64,000 bases of DNA from positions 10,251,225 to 10,315,224 of the forward strand of contig NC_059073.1 of assembly GCF_020497125.1 (NCBI RefSeq), written 5' to 3'. Under the pieces are notes generated by a model. The model did no database searches and had not been told where the DNA came from. It saw nothing but the letters and a program-made list of their open reading frames with translations. Shown here piece by piece: positions 10,631 through 21,337 of the stretch; position 1 is the first letter of the stretch; every line of letters begins with the position of its first letter. Origin of the DNA: Mauremys mutica (Eukaryota > Chordata > Testudines > Geoemydidae). Made by a program: the position numbers and the translations under genes.

Positions 10631-10634
10631 ATAT

Positions 10635-11180
10635 TTTGATAGTTAAGGTGTTGTAAACTCCATAAATTGGTTTAGAGAAATGGTATAAAAGGGAGAGTGT
10701 CCTGATATCTCCTCTCTCGGCAATATGTGGTACCCACACAATCTGATCTGTAATCTCCACCATGCCCCAACTCTGAACTTTCAGCTGGGACTTGACCTGT
10801 CAGAGATAGCTGCCAGTGATTATCCTGAAAGTATCCTGAATGCCTCAGTCTAGCTCTATCCAGTCTGTTATTACTGCGCTTGTCGCTGGCATTGTGTATG
10901 GCTGGTCCAACCTTTTAGACTCCTGTGTGCATGGCTGCATCTACCCTAACAGTTGTACTTCCATAATAATCTGCCTGTTGAAGAGGTAGGAGTTTGCCCA
11001 GAAGATAAGGAGGCATGGCTTACTAATCAGGAATGATGGAGCAATGGCTGGGCTCACAGCTGCATTTGCCCAGACTTAAAATGCTCTCTGTAGATTCTTA
11101 ATAATCATTTGAATAGCATCATTAATGCCCATGTACATGCAATAAGGTATGTCACCTGCCCCAAAGAAGTTACACTCTGA
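10635..11180. other. No gene; MIR-like fragment next to the Harbinger element
   Basis: 10635-11090 is unassigned. At about 11145-11180 'cacctgccccaaagaagtta' resembles the MIR-like repeat at 36780-36925, so the Harbinger element probably landed in an old SINE. Confidence 0.4.
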
Positions 11181-13308
11181 GGCCTGGTCTACACTACGCG
11201 TTTAAACCGGTTTAGGGAGCGTAAAACCGATTTAACGCCACACCTGTCCACACTTAAGAGGCCCTTTATATCGATATAAAGGGCTCTTTAAACCGGTTTC
11301 TGTACTCCTCCCTAACGAGAGGAGTAGCGCTAGTATCGGTATTACCATATCGGATTAGGGTTAGTGTGGCCGCAAATCGACGGTATTGGCCTCCGGGCGG
11401 TATCCCACAGTGCACCACTGACCGCTCTGGATAGGAATCTGAACTCGGATGCAGTGGCCAGGTAGACAGGAAAAACCCCGCGAACTTTTGAATATTTCCT
11501 ATTTGCCCAGCGTGGAGCTCCGATCAGCACGGGTGGCGATGCAGTCCGAAATCAAAATAAAAAAAGAGCTCCAGCATGGACCATGCGGATGTGATCGCAG
11601 TGAGGGCAGGCAAATCTGTTCTATCAGCGCTCCGTTACAGAAGACGAAATTCAAAATCATTTTTAAAAAATCTCCAGACAGACGCCATAGCAGGGACTCA
11701 GTGCACTGCTGCGTGACAAGCGAACGGAAAGCCAAAGAATCAAATGGACGCTCATGGACTGGAGGACTCAAGCTATCCCACAGTTCCTGCTGTCTCCGAA
11801 AAGCATTTGCATTCTTGGCTGAGCTCCAAATGCTTCTAGGGTCAAACACAGTGTCAGCCGTGGGTCAGGGCATAGCTAGGCAATTTACGCACCCCCCCAC
11901 CCACCCCCAGAAGTGAAAGGGAAAACAATCCTGTCTTGACTCTTTTACATGTCACCCTATCTTTACTGAATGCTGCAGATAGACGCGATGCTGCAGCACT
12001 CAATACCAACATCCTTGCTCCCCCCCCGCCATGGGTGGCTGATGGTACAATATGGCTGATATCCATCGTCATCATCAGCCTATTGGCACATGGGGCAGTG
12101 CAAAAGGACTGGTAACCATGCCGACTAGCATCAGTGAGGTCGATCAAGGGCGCCTGCTCCTAATTTTTCCTGGTAGATGGTGCAGTATGGCTGGTAACCG
12201 TCTTTATCATAGCAACAGGGGTCTGAGCTCCATCAGCCCCCACCCTTCATGTGTAAAGAAAAGATTCAATTGCCCCTGGACTAGCAGCGCGATGCTGGGC
12301 TCCTCTCCTCCACACTTCTTAATGTCCTGTCTGGACTATCATAGCAGCTGGAGGCTGCCTTCCACTCATTTCTCACGAACAAGTCACTGTGTCTTATTCC
12401 TGCATTCTTTATTACTTCATCACACAAGTGGGGGGACAATGCTACGGTAGCCCAGGAAGGCTGGGGGAAGAACAGAATCAACAGGTGGGGTTGTTGCAGG
12501 AGCACCCCCTGTGAATAGCATACAGCTCATAATTTCTGCAGGATCTGACACAGAGCAGCTGTGCTCTCTGGTTCTATGATACAGTGGTTCTCTAGTACAC
12601 TTGCCCATATTCTAGGCAGGACTGATTCTATTTTTAGATACCAAAAAGGAGGGATTGACTCAGGGAGTCATTCCCAATTTTGGCTTTTGTGCCCCTGGCT
12701 GATCTCAGCCAGGGGCACTTATGACAGCAGCAAATGGTGCAGTGCAAAAGGACTGGTAACCATGATCATCTTATTACCAATTTATGGTATGGTAGATGGT
12801 ACAGTATGGCTGGTAACCATCTCTGCTGTCATGCAAAAGCATGCTGCTGTGTAGCGCTGCTGAATCGCCTCTGTCAGCGGCATCTAGTACACATACGGTG
12901 ACAGTCACAAAAGGCAAAACAGGCTCCATGATTGCCATGCTATGGCATCTGCCAGGGCAATCCAGGGAAAAAAGGCGCGAAATGCTTGTCTGCCGTTGCT
13001 TTCCCAGAGGAAGGAGTGACTGACGACATTTACCCAGAACCACCCACGACAATGATTTTTGCCCCATCAGGCACTGGGATCTCAACCCGGAAATTCCAAG
13101 GGGCAGGGGAGGCTGCGGGAACTATGGGATAGCTACGGAATAGCTACCCACAGTGCAACGCTCCAGAAATCGACGCTAGCCTCTGACCGTGGATGCACAC
13201 CACCGATTTAATGTGTTTAGTGTGGCCGCGTGCACTCGATTTTATACAATCTGTTTTGCTAAACCGGTTTATGTAAATTCGGAATAATCCCGTAGTGTAG
13301 ACGTACCC
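11181..13308. mobile_element. 2.1-kb non-autonomous PIF/Harbinger element
   Basis: Ends are ggcctggtctacactacg and, inverted, gggtacgtctacactacg, each followed by an inner taaaccggttta box. Flanking triplets are TGA (11178-11180) and TAA (13309-13311), compatible with a decayed TAA duplication. The interior has a perfect 'tatatcgatata' palindrome near 11267 and repeated 'ggtaaccatg' and 'tatggctggtaacc' blocks at 12041-12210 and 12727-12812. Frames up to 155 codons (11449-11916 +) show no Myb/SANT or DDE domain. No transposase is encoded. Confidence 0.8.
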
Positions 13309-13311
13309 TAA

Positions 13312-13490
13312 GGCTTTTCTACCCAGCGAGCAGGGTTAGCTGTGTCGGCAGGAGAGTGCTCCTGCTCACAACATGCTCTTCACACTGGCACTTGTCACGG
13401 CAAAACTTTTGTTTTTCATGTTTTGTTTGTTTGTTTTTTAACACCTCTGAAAGACAAACGTTTTGTCCAGTTGCCAGTGTAGACATAGCC
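13312..13490. mobile_element. MITE with (a)ggctatgtctacact-type ends
   Basis: The left end is aggcttttctaccc. The right end, inverted, is aggctatgtctacact. It abuts the Harbinger element. No clear target duplication. Confidence 0.5.
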
Positions 13491-14103
13491 TCAGACAGAC
13501 AAAACAGAGACATGTTATTGAACAATAGTTCAGGTAAAGGAGAGAGTGGTGAGATTACTGGTGAGGAGAAAGAGTTCCTGGAAGGAGGTGGCTTTTAAGG
13601 AAAGATGTAAAGGGGCCACACGATGGAGAAAAGTGGAGATTTAGTCCCAACAAATAGAGCAGCATGAATGAAGGCCCACAGGTTCAATCTCAGTACTCTT
13701 GAGTGCTTGACTTCACAGCTGTGACATTTTTAACATAGTGGTGGTTTTTTTGTGTGTTGTGTGTGTGCACATGCACACACAGATGTTTTAAAAATAATCA
13801 AACTTGTGTGGTTAAATCCCCCAGTTGCATTGAAAATCTTTCATGCATGGGGTGTGAATGCTCCTTTTAAGAAAACATTTTTTGAAATGCAGCCTCATAT
13901 CAGAAGGCTCCTGGCCATCCTAGCAATAGCAATTATGGGTTCCTCTCGCCTCCTAAATTCTCTTACAAAAATAGTCTGAAAATTAAATGATTATTAAAGT
14001 CACTGAGTTCTGATTTTCTGGTACTATCCACAGTGTGTCTGCAGATCCCTGATATGAGCTGAAGCTGTTCTGAGACCCTGCCAACTCATATAACAAGCAA
14101 ACC
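13491..14103. other. No gene recognised
   Basis: Includes a TG-rich run at 13748-13782. Otherwise unassigned. Confidence 0.3.
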
Positions 14104-14445
14104 AGAGAGACAGGGTGGGCGAGATAATATCTTTTATTTGGATCACCTTCTGTTGGTGAGAGAGACAAGCTTTCGGTCCACACATACCTCTTGTTCTGGT
14201 CTGGGAAAGGTACTCACAGTGTCCAGCAAGGTAGAACAGAATGTTTAGCATAGGTAGCACACATTGTAAGTGACCATTTAAGGTAGAATGGCCCGTTGAT
14301 GTCTCTGGAGCCATAGGATAAAAAGAAGGGGTTAGTGGGTTACAGATTGTTGTAACAAGCCATAAATCCAGTGTCTTTGTTCAGTCCGTGATTTTTAGTA
14401 TCTAGCAGAATGATGATTTTAATCTTCCACTAACAAGTTTTTTTT
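14104..14445 (-). mobile_element. Penelope-like element 3' remnant (copy a)
   Basis: Minus-strand translation just upstream of a stop at 14340-14342 reads LLDTKNHGLNKDTGFMACYNNL (in two parts). It is homologous to LLDTKNPGFNKDTGFM in the copy at 50671 onward. Downstream follow a hammerhead-like fold (14163-14202), 'caccaacagaaggtgatcc', 'aataaaagatattatctc' and 'gcccaccctgtctctc'. The last 3' block is missing. It is a decayed 5'- and 3'-truncated copy from a sister subfamily. Confidence 0.65.
14163..14202 (-). ncRNA. Hammerhead-like fold, core damaged
   Basis: On minus: AGAC, then CAGAACA in place of CTGAAGA (U4 and G8 changed), a weak stem II, intact GAAA, AGCTT, then GTCT, which pairs with AGAC. 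The palindromic AGCT stem III is kept. Confidence 0.4.
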
Positions 14446-14992
14446 TGTCCCTTTTGAAGTAGAGAGTCACTTTTTCTCTTTGAAATTTTCTTGTTTTGCT
14501 GTTTGTTTAGTGAGCTTGGAGCCAGTGATTTCCTTTTTGAGCCTTTTACAAGCGTAATCCTAAAAAACAATGTACAGTGACGCTGTTTCATTGGATTACT
14601 TTGTGGCCTTTCACCTCTGGAACTGGCATGTAAATCCATCCCTGAGGTGGTTGTTTATGGAAGGGAGTCTCAGATGGAAGGGAAGATAAACATGATGAAC
14701 TCCTTAGGTTTCTCTGACTCTCTGTCGCTTCATTTGAAGTCCGTCCTAAGGGTCTGATCAGATTTTGTACTTTGTTTTTCACTAAGAATCTCAAAACTTT
14801 GTACAAACAATACTGAACGTGCTTCATTACACCCCGTGAGGTAGAGGAGGGAAATGGAGAGATCACTTCGCTTGCCTCTCACTTGAGCTCATTTAAAAAC
14901 TGGATAAATGAAGCATGGCTATGGTAAATTGAAGCAAAAATGGCTTGACTAAAACCACACAGCAAGTCAGTGGCAGGGCTGGGAATACAATC
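14446..14992 (-). repeat. Unassigned DNA followed by a MIR-like SINE fragment
   Basis: 14446-14820 holds nothing recognised. At about 14825-14992 'tgaggtagaggagggaaatg' and 'cacacagcaagtcagtggca' are the reverse-strand marks of MIR-like (CORE) SINEs. Confidence 0.5.
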
Positions 14993-14995
14993 TAA

Positions 14996-15292
14996 GGGTA
15001 GGTCTATACTCACCGTCCGGGTCGACGCGGTGAGTTCAACTTCTCGAAGTTCGAACTATTGCGTCTAATCAAGACGCGATAGTTCGAACTCCCTGCGCGC
15101 TCCGGTCGACTCCGGAACTCCACCACCGCGAACGGCGGTGGCGGAGTCGACCTTGGAACCGCGGAGTTCGACCCTGCCGCGTCTGGACCGGTAAGTCAGT
15201 CGAACTAGGGTACTTCGAGTTCAGCTACGCTATTCGCGTAGCTGAACTTGCGTACCTTAGTTCGACCCCCCCCCCTTAGTGTAGACCAGGCC
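14996..15292. mobile_element. PIF/Harbinger-type MITE
   Basis: 297 bp with TAA on both sides (14993-14995, 15293-15295). It starts gggtaggtctatactcacc and ends gtgtagaccaggcc, i.e. the family of 7765-8060 reversed. Long internal palindromes include gcgatagttcgaac. Confidence 0.85.
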
Positions 15293-15320
15293 TAAGATCA
15301 GTTCCTGGTTCATGCCATTA

Positions 15321-16173
15321 CAGTAACTCCTCACTTAAAGTCGTCCCAGTTAACATTGTTTCGTTGCTGATCAATTAGGGAACATGCTCATTTAAAGTTG
15401 TGTAATGCTCCCTTCTAACGTCATTTGGCTGTCTACTGCTTGCAGGAAAAGCAGCCCGTTGCAGCTAGCTGGTGGGGGCTTGGAACCAGCGTGGACTGGC
15501 AGCCCCCTGTCAGCTCCCCCTATCAGCTCCCCACTCCCCTAAGTTCCCTGTGCAGCAGCTGCCTGCAGTTCAGCTGTGTCCCTCCCCCCCACTGCCATGT
15601 GCTGCTCCTGCCCTCTGCCTTGGAGCTGTGCGGGGGGGAGGGAAGGAAGAAGGGGGGCTAGTGTCAGGGTGTCCCCCTCCCCCCTGCTCCTGCACCCCGC
15701 TTACCCTATCGTCCATAAATCGGGGGGACAGACCAGGACTCAGGGCTGAGGGAGCTTGCAGCAGCTGCATTTCAGCAAGCTGGTCAAATTAACAAGGCAG
15801 TGTACTTAAGGGAAACACACATCTCCCTCCATTCCTGCTGCCTTGTGTAGAGAGAGAGTTAACCCTTGAGGGCTCAGCCTATTGCTAGTTCATCATTTAG
15901 CAGTAAGGGAAATATCCCACCCCCTGACTCCTCCACCTCAACCAAGCTTCACAATCATCATCACTGTGTACCAGTATTAAATTGTTTGTTTAAACTTATA
16001 CTGTGCGTGTATATAAAATATAAATATGTCTTTTGTCTGGTGGAAAAAAATTCCCTGGAACCTAACCCCTCCATTTACATTAATTCTTATGGGGAAATTG
16101 GATTCGCTTAACATCGTTTCACTTAGTCACATTTTTCAGGAACAGAACTACAACGTTAAGTGAGGAGTTACTG
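15321..16173. mobile_element. Tigger/pogo-like (Tc1/mariner) non-autonomous element
   Basis: It has perfect 18-bp inverted ends (cagtaactcctcacttaa and its complement) flanked by TA on both sides (15319-15320, 16174-16175), as expected of mariner-class insertion. At 853 bp it is too short for a transposase. Frames at 15425-15792 are Pro/Ser-rich without a DDE domain. Confidence 0.8.
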
Positions 16174-16212
16174 TACTTAGTGCCTACAAATAAGCAATTT
16201 TTAGTCTAGAAC

Positions 16213-16474
16213 CAGGGGCGGCTCCAGGCACCAGCACGCCAAGCGTGTGCCTGGGGCGGCAAGCCTCGGGGGGTGCTCTGCCACTTGCCGCGAGGGCGGC
16301 AGGCAGATTGCCTTCGGCGGCTTGCCTGCGGAGGGTCCGTTGGTCCCACAGCTTCGGTGGACCTCCCGCAGGCGTGCCGCCGAATCAGCGGGACCGGGGA
16401 CCTCCCGCAGTCAAGCTGCCGAAGGCAGCCTGCCTGCCGTCCTTGGGGCGGCAAAATACCTAGAGCCGCCCCTG
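16213..16474. mobile_element. hAT MITE
   Basis: Ends are caggggcggctccagg and, inverted, caggggcggctctagg. A perfect 8-bp duplication tctagaac flanks it (16205-16212, 16475-16482). GC-rich, with internal cggcaggc-type repeats. Overlapping frames up to 148 codons are artefacts of composition. Confidence 0.9.
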
Positions 16475-16482
16475 TCTAGAAC

Positions 16483-17219
16483 CTGTCCAAACTGCATGCT
16501 AGGAACTATACATCCAATGGGCCATACTTCCATATTAAAGAAAATGGCAGCCATGGGTTTGATTGTAGAATTATGTGGGCTAAGCTTTCGCCGCTGGTGG
16601 TTTATAGAGTTCAGTGTCTTTGCATCCTTTCTTATAAACACACACGAATCAGAAAAGTTTACTCCTCCTAAGAGAATTCCATCCCATTTGTAGTCCTGCA
16701 GTTCATCATGATAGCCAGTGTAGTTCTTTTCAGCATATATAAAATATTCACACTATATCTGTATAGATCATATATTTAACTTGCTATTGTGTGGCTGACT
16801 TTTCTCAAAATGAAATTGTATTCATCTTAGACATCCCTTTAATTAACTTGCACAGTTCCATAGGGAGAGGGATATGGAGGAAGCTACTAATAATAATAGT
16901 AGCGGCATATCTTATTACCATTGCATATTAAAGTAAAATAAAATGCTGCAGGAGGTGGAATTCCAAGGCCTTTATTTTTAATGAAGATCTTAATAGCATT
17001 TAATGTAAATTAAATATAATCACTGTCTGATTTCTGAATGTATCTCTGAGGCTGAAGCATAGTAAGTTAATTATGCTGACAACACACTTGCAACTACCAA
17101 AGTTGAGCACTGAAATGTTATTTGAAATGTGTTTTAAAAGGGGGATAGAGAGCAATTTTTTTTAAGGCAGACAAATTGAAGGATCCAAGTTACAAGTTTA
17201 CACCAGACTTGAATGTATT
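16483..17219. other. No gene recognised; AT-rich
   Basis: Nothing identified. An aagctttcgccgc stretch at 16579 was checked as a hammerhead and rejected. Confidence 0.3.
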
Positions 17220-17227
17220 ATGTACTG

Positions 17228-17507
17228 CAGGGGTTCTCAAACTTCATGGGACTGCAATCCCCTTTGACAATAAAGTTACTACTACATGACCCCGAGAGGG
17301 AGGGGTCAGCGCCTGAGCCCCACTGACCCAGGTCAGTGGGGAGGGGTCCGCAACCCAAACCCTGCCGCCCCCATCAGGGGAAATGGGGAGGCAGCCAAGC
17401 CCTGCCGCCCACATAGGGATGGAGCTTGGACTTCAACTTCAACCCTGGGTCCCAGCAAGTATAATGCTGGCCCTGGAAACCCCATTAAAATGGTTTGAGA
17501 ACTGCTG
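17228..17507. mobile_element. hAT MITE
   Basis: Ends are caggggttctcaaact and, inverted, cagcagttctcaaacc. Duplication atgtactg/atatactg (17220-17227, 17508-17515) has one mismatch. Same end type as 34987-35287. Confidence 0.85.
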
Positions 17508-17515
17508 ATATACTG

Positions 17516-18250
17516 TATGTAAGGTCGAAATTTATATTAGAATCCAAACAAAACTGGGATTTTACTCAACTTCAGACATTGAAAAGAATTGAATGTATAG
17601 AAGCAATGAGGCCTTTTACTTTCGGGATGGGGACTATCCATATGGAAATTTCCAACTTCTGTAGATAGACAGTTTTTTGAGGTTAAGAAGGTGACTGAGG
17701 ATTAACTCTAGTGTCTTGTTCTATATTAAATTATATTAAAAGGAAGTATTTGTTAAAGGCTCAGTCATGGAACCCTCACTCATGGAAGTCATGCACTTAG
17801 TAGGATGACTCATTTGGGGATTGGACTATGAAGTATTCCTCACAACAGAAGATGTAATGATGATGGAGAGTTTGGTTTTCAGTCTGTTCCACTGTAACAC
17901 TCCGCATGCGGTAGGATGTGATATTCTCCATAAATCAATGAAAATATAAGAGAGTAGTTAAAGGGATCATGAAATAACCAAATGTATCAAAGAGAGAGGT
18001 GAATAATGGATTTTTCAATTTGTTGGCAGTTAAAAAATCATTTCAACTTGAATCAACTCCAAAGTTCCAACAAATGCTGGTGAATTGAAGAAGGCAACAG
18101 TTTCATTTTGAATGCCTTGAAACAATCTGGTTTGGTTTGGGTTGATTTCCATGCTGTTTTTAACTTAAAAGCAAAGGAAATGAAGGACTAGTTTTGCAAA
18201 TGTTGGCGGCATAGTGAGCAAGCAGCGGTAGTTGTGGTGTTGGTGGCCAC
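17516..18250. other. No gene recognised
   Basis: Unassigned sequence with no exon-like or repeat-like signature that I can name. Confidence 0.3.
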
Positions 18251-18254
18251 TTCA

Positions 18255-18440
18255 AGCCCAGTAGTTAGAGCTCTCACTGGTTTGTGAGAGACCCAGGTTC
18301 AATTCCCCCCTCTGCCTGATATGGAGCAGGGATTTGAACATGGGTCCCCCACATTGTGGATGTATGCCTTGGCCATTGGGGGCTACAGAATACTCTGGTG
18401 TGTTGGTCTCTCTCAATCTCTCCTGATAGAGTACTCTATA
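18255..18440. repeat. tRNA-like palindromic repeat
   Basis: The left half contains 'cagtagttagagctctcac' and the B-box-like 'ggttcaattcc'. The right half carries the inverted counterpart ('ggatttgaacatgggtcccc'). The two halves form an imperfect palindrome of tRNA-like sequence. No intact tRNA cloverleaf is seen. Confidence 0.5.
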
Positions 18441-18456
18441 GCCTGGTGGATAGGGA

Positions 18457-18623
18457 ACTCATAGAGCTGGAAGGGACCTTGAAAGGTTATTGAGTCCAGT
18501 CCCCTGCCTTCACTAGGCAGGACCAAGTACTGTCCCTGATCCCTAAATGGCCCTCTCAAGGATGAAACTCACAACCCTGGCTTTAGCAGGCCAATGCTCA
18601 AACCACTGAGCTATCCCCCCCCC
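18457..18623 (-). mobile_element. Cry I (tortoise Pol III) SINE
   Basis: On minus the head is gatagctcagtggtttgagc, followed by 'attggcctgctaaagcc' and a diverged B box ('gttgtgagtttcatcc'). The tail is the '..ggtcccttccagctcta' type. This tRNA(Lys)-derived family is characteristic of cryptodire turtles. Confidence 0.85.
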
Positions 18624-19864
18624 ACTACTACTACTTGGTAGATTGGCCACAAAAGACCATGTAAAAATGGCTGCATGTGGCCATGTAAAAATGACTTCTA
18701 AGCCTCATGTAGTGATATGCTGTGTATGCATTCAAGTGATTTCTCTGTTTTTCTATTGTGTTGGATAACCAATAAGGCATTGGAAACCTGTTTTTAAGAA
18801 GTAATTGTTGTGTTCACCTGTAATGTATGCACTTGGTTTTCACATTTCTGCCCAACTTTTAATGAGACTTCACCCTTCTAGTGGGGATGAGCAATACAAT
18901 ACGAGCGAGGGGTTGGGATTAATATCTACCTGCTGGCAGCCATATTTGATTTAGCTGGTAAAGTTCTTTGGGCAGAGTCTGGACTAGATTCATCAGGGAG
19001 AATTAGGCACCTAGCTGCCACTTTGAATGCCTAAATTCAACATTTAGGTGCTACTGGAATTCACAAAACCACTGCTCAACTGCTGCCTAACCTTGTAGTT
19101 GCATTGCAGCGCCTAAATCCCCCTGCTAAACCTCATCCTGACCTACTTTTACTGCCTGATACAGAATCTGTCTCCTGGTCTTCTAGATCTTCCATGGCAA
19201 TGCCCTCATGTAGCCGTCTGCGTCTCCCTCTGCATTGCGCAGCACTGGGTAGGCTGTCAGCACTCAGTAGTAAATCCAAGAAATAATCATCATGAACACT
19301 AGAGATTCCAATAACAGAATGGATTAGTCTTGCTTCCTGCTAGCACATTTAACCGCCTGCACCCACAACTGCAGCATGTGCACCTTACCAGCTGGTGTAA
19401 ATTACAGATCGGAATGCCAAACCTTATCCTGACCTACTTCATCCTCACCTAGTTCCTTCATCACATCTCTTTCTGTTAGAGGCCCTCTTTTTCTTCTTTC
19501 TCTTCCGGTTCAGCCTTCCTCTCCTCTTTTGTTATTGCCAAACCAGCTATTTGTAACAGTCTGTCTGCTTCCCTTCACCCACCGCTGACTCCCTTTGCAC
19601 CACCCCATATTAAACCACAGATCCAAACCCATATCTCATGCTAACTACAACTGGTGACCATTTGCTGGATTCCCTCTCTAGCATTTACTGTTATCCAACC
19701 TTCATGTTGCTGCTTCTGCTATTTATACCTGCCGTCACAGCTTCATAGCATAGCCTGTGTGTATTCTGCTGTGATAGCTGTAGTGTGTTAGGAGAGTTAT
19801 GTGAGTGAGTCATTATAAAATTAAATTGTAATTGTAATTTGCATGGTCTCTTTTTTTCCTACAG
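18624..19864. other. Intron upstream of the first recognised exon; palindromic repeat fragment
   Basis: 18975-19110 has 'gattcatcagggagaattag' and 'gcctaaattcaacatttagg', parts of the taggcgcctaa palindromic family seen at 40144. The remainder is unassigned and ends in the pyrimidine tract ctctttttttcctacag. Confidence 0.4.
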
Positions 19865-19955
19865 GCATGCAACCCAGCAAGAGACCAATAAAACCATTAC
19901 TACCAGCACGAAAGCTATCAAGCAGCTGTCTGAGATTGTCAGAGGTTCATCTAGG
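19865..19955 (+). CDS. TSNARE1: TSNARE1-like exon, syntaxin N-terminal domain
   Basis: A 91-bp exon. The acceptor is ctctttttttcctacag|G and the donor is AGG|GTATGT. The first base completes a codon from an upstream exon; then 30 codons read HATQQETNKTITTSTKA... ending SEIVRGSSR with no stop. The exon ends in phase 0. The QQETNKTI stretch matches my memory of vertebrate TSNARE1, a t-SNARE family protein whose syntaxin-like N-terminal helices precede the SNARE motif. TSNAREs act in endosomal membrane fusion. STX7 and STX12 have a similar but clearly different sequence (QLAKETN). The other frames here contain stops. Introns on both sides are long and repeat-filled. Confidence 0.8.
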
Positions 19956-21335
19956 GTATGTGCCTTTTGAGATGCCATTTAGATAGAAAGTTTGGGTTTG
20001 GTTTTTAAAGATAAGTGGTGGGCAGCAAGTGCCTTAAAGTTGCTGAGCTCGGTATCTTTATAATTTTCTTTGCTTTGATGTAGTGGTAGTATTGAATTGC
20101 ATGCTGCCTCAATAAATCATCATTGCAAAACAGATTCAAGGGACCACTGAGGACTTGTGGAAAGAGCTCTCTCCTGAGGCTGGCTCTCATTAAATTAGAA
20201 ATCTACAGCCACATAGTGAAATCCCAGCTCTTTCCTGTACTGTGTTTAAAACTTAAGAGCCCACATGTCAACTGGAGTAGCAGGGGAAGGTCCCACAGAA
20301 GTCCTTAGACACTAGTCAGTGATGACGTTAAGAGAGGAGCAAATTACACACTGGGTACAGGTGAGTCTACAAATAGGTGAAAGTGGATGTAAGTGGCAAA
20401 GGAGTGACACTCGCACGGTGTGGCATTCATTGAGTGCAAATATGTTCAATTTACATATTGCAAGGCAGAGATGGGAAAATCCGAGCATGCTGAAGCTCGC
20501 ACAAAAGTTGCCGTGGGTGGTCCCCTTATGCCCAGTGTCCCGATAGGTAGACCACTCACTCAGGATGGGGGAGATGGGGGTTCAAAGCTTCACTTTGTAA
20601 GTTAAAGCAGTTCCTCACCATATTATAATTTATGCCATGCCAGACCCAATTTTCGCAGGAGCATATTCAGCCCCTATCCACCAAGACCTTGACAGTGCCC
20701 CTCGCAATGTCATAAGTCCTGAAAGCCTTTTTCTGGGAACAATTATTTAGCCACATGCAATCAGGCTATGATCAGAAAACAGATTGGGCTAAACAAGACT
20801 TAAAAAATAAGTATCTTGTGCTGGATCCCATGCCAAAGATTCCTGGGTTTGACCTTCCATGGTCACTTTGGTTAACTCTGAACCAACCTTGGTAGATGCG
20901 GACATCTAATGCACAAATTGAAAATCAAAAACTTTCCGGTGTGCAAGTGTGGTTCCCCACGGCAGACCATTGAACATGTCGCTACCTACTGCCCAATTTA
21001 TAAACATGGAGGCGGCATTACTGCAATAAATTGTGCTATTCCTGATGTAGCCATTTGGCTTGATCAACTTCAGGTGAAATTGTAGTTGCTGCTCTACACC
21101 AGACATAGGAAAGAAGGAGAAGAAGAAGCTCCTAACACAAGCTGGTGCATCTCCCATCGACTCCCCCAACTTGGTGTGGGTTACACCCCTACTGGTTGTC
21201 CAGCAATTTCTAACAATTTGCCACTTACACCCATTTTCTGACCAACTTCTTTCTAATGTGTAACTTACCACCATTTATGTCACTGCTGAATTTGGCCAAG
21301 CACATTCTCATTGGGGAAGAGGCCAGGGCTTGCTG
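19956..21335 (+). other. Intron, first part; nothing recognised
   Basis: Frames of 60-122 codons occur at 20123-21274 without domain or splice support. No repeat identified before the CR1 at 21338. Confidence 0.4.
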
Positions 21336-21337
21336 TG

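Noticed and set aside
11449..11916. 155-codon frame as Harbinger Myb-like protein
   Set aside because: No tryptophan-spaced Myb/SANT pattern, and the opposite strand is equally open.
16540..16620. Possible hammerhead (gctttcgccgc and ..gagttcag on minus)
   Set aside because: The box would be CTGAACT rather than CTGANGA, no stem II pairs, and the flanks are not complementary.
18262..18310. tRNA gene
   Set aside because: An A-box-like and a B-box-like block exist but the acceptor and anticodon stems do not pair; better seen as a SINE or foldback repeat.
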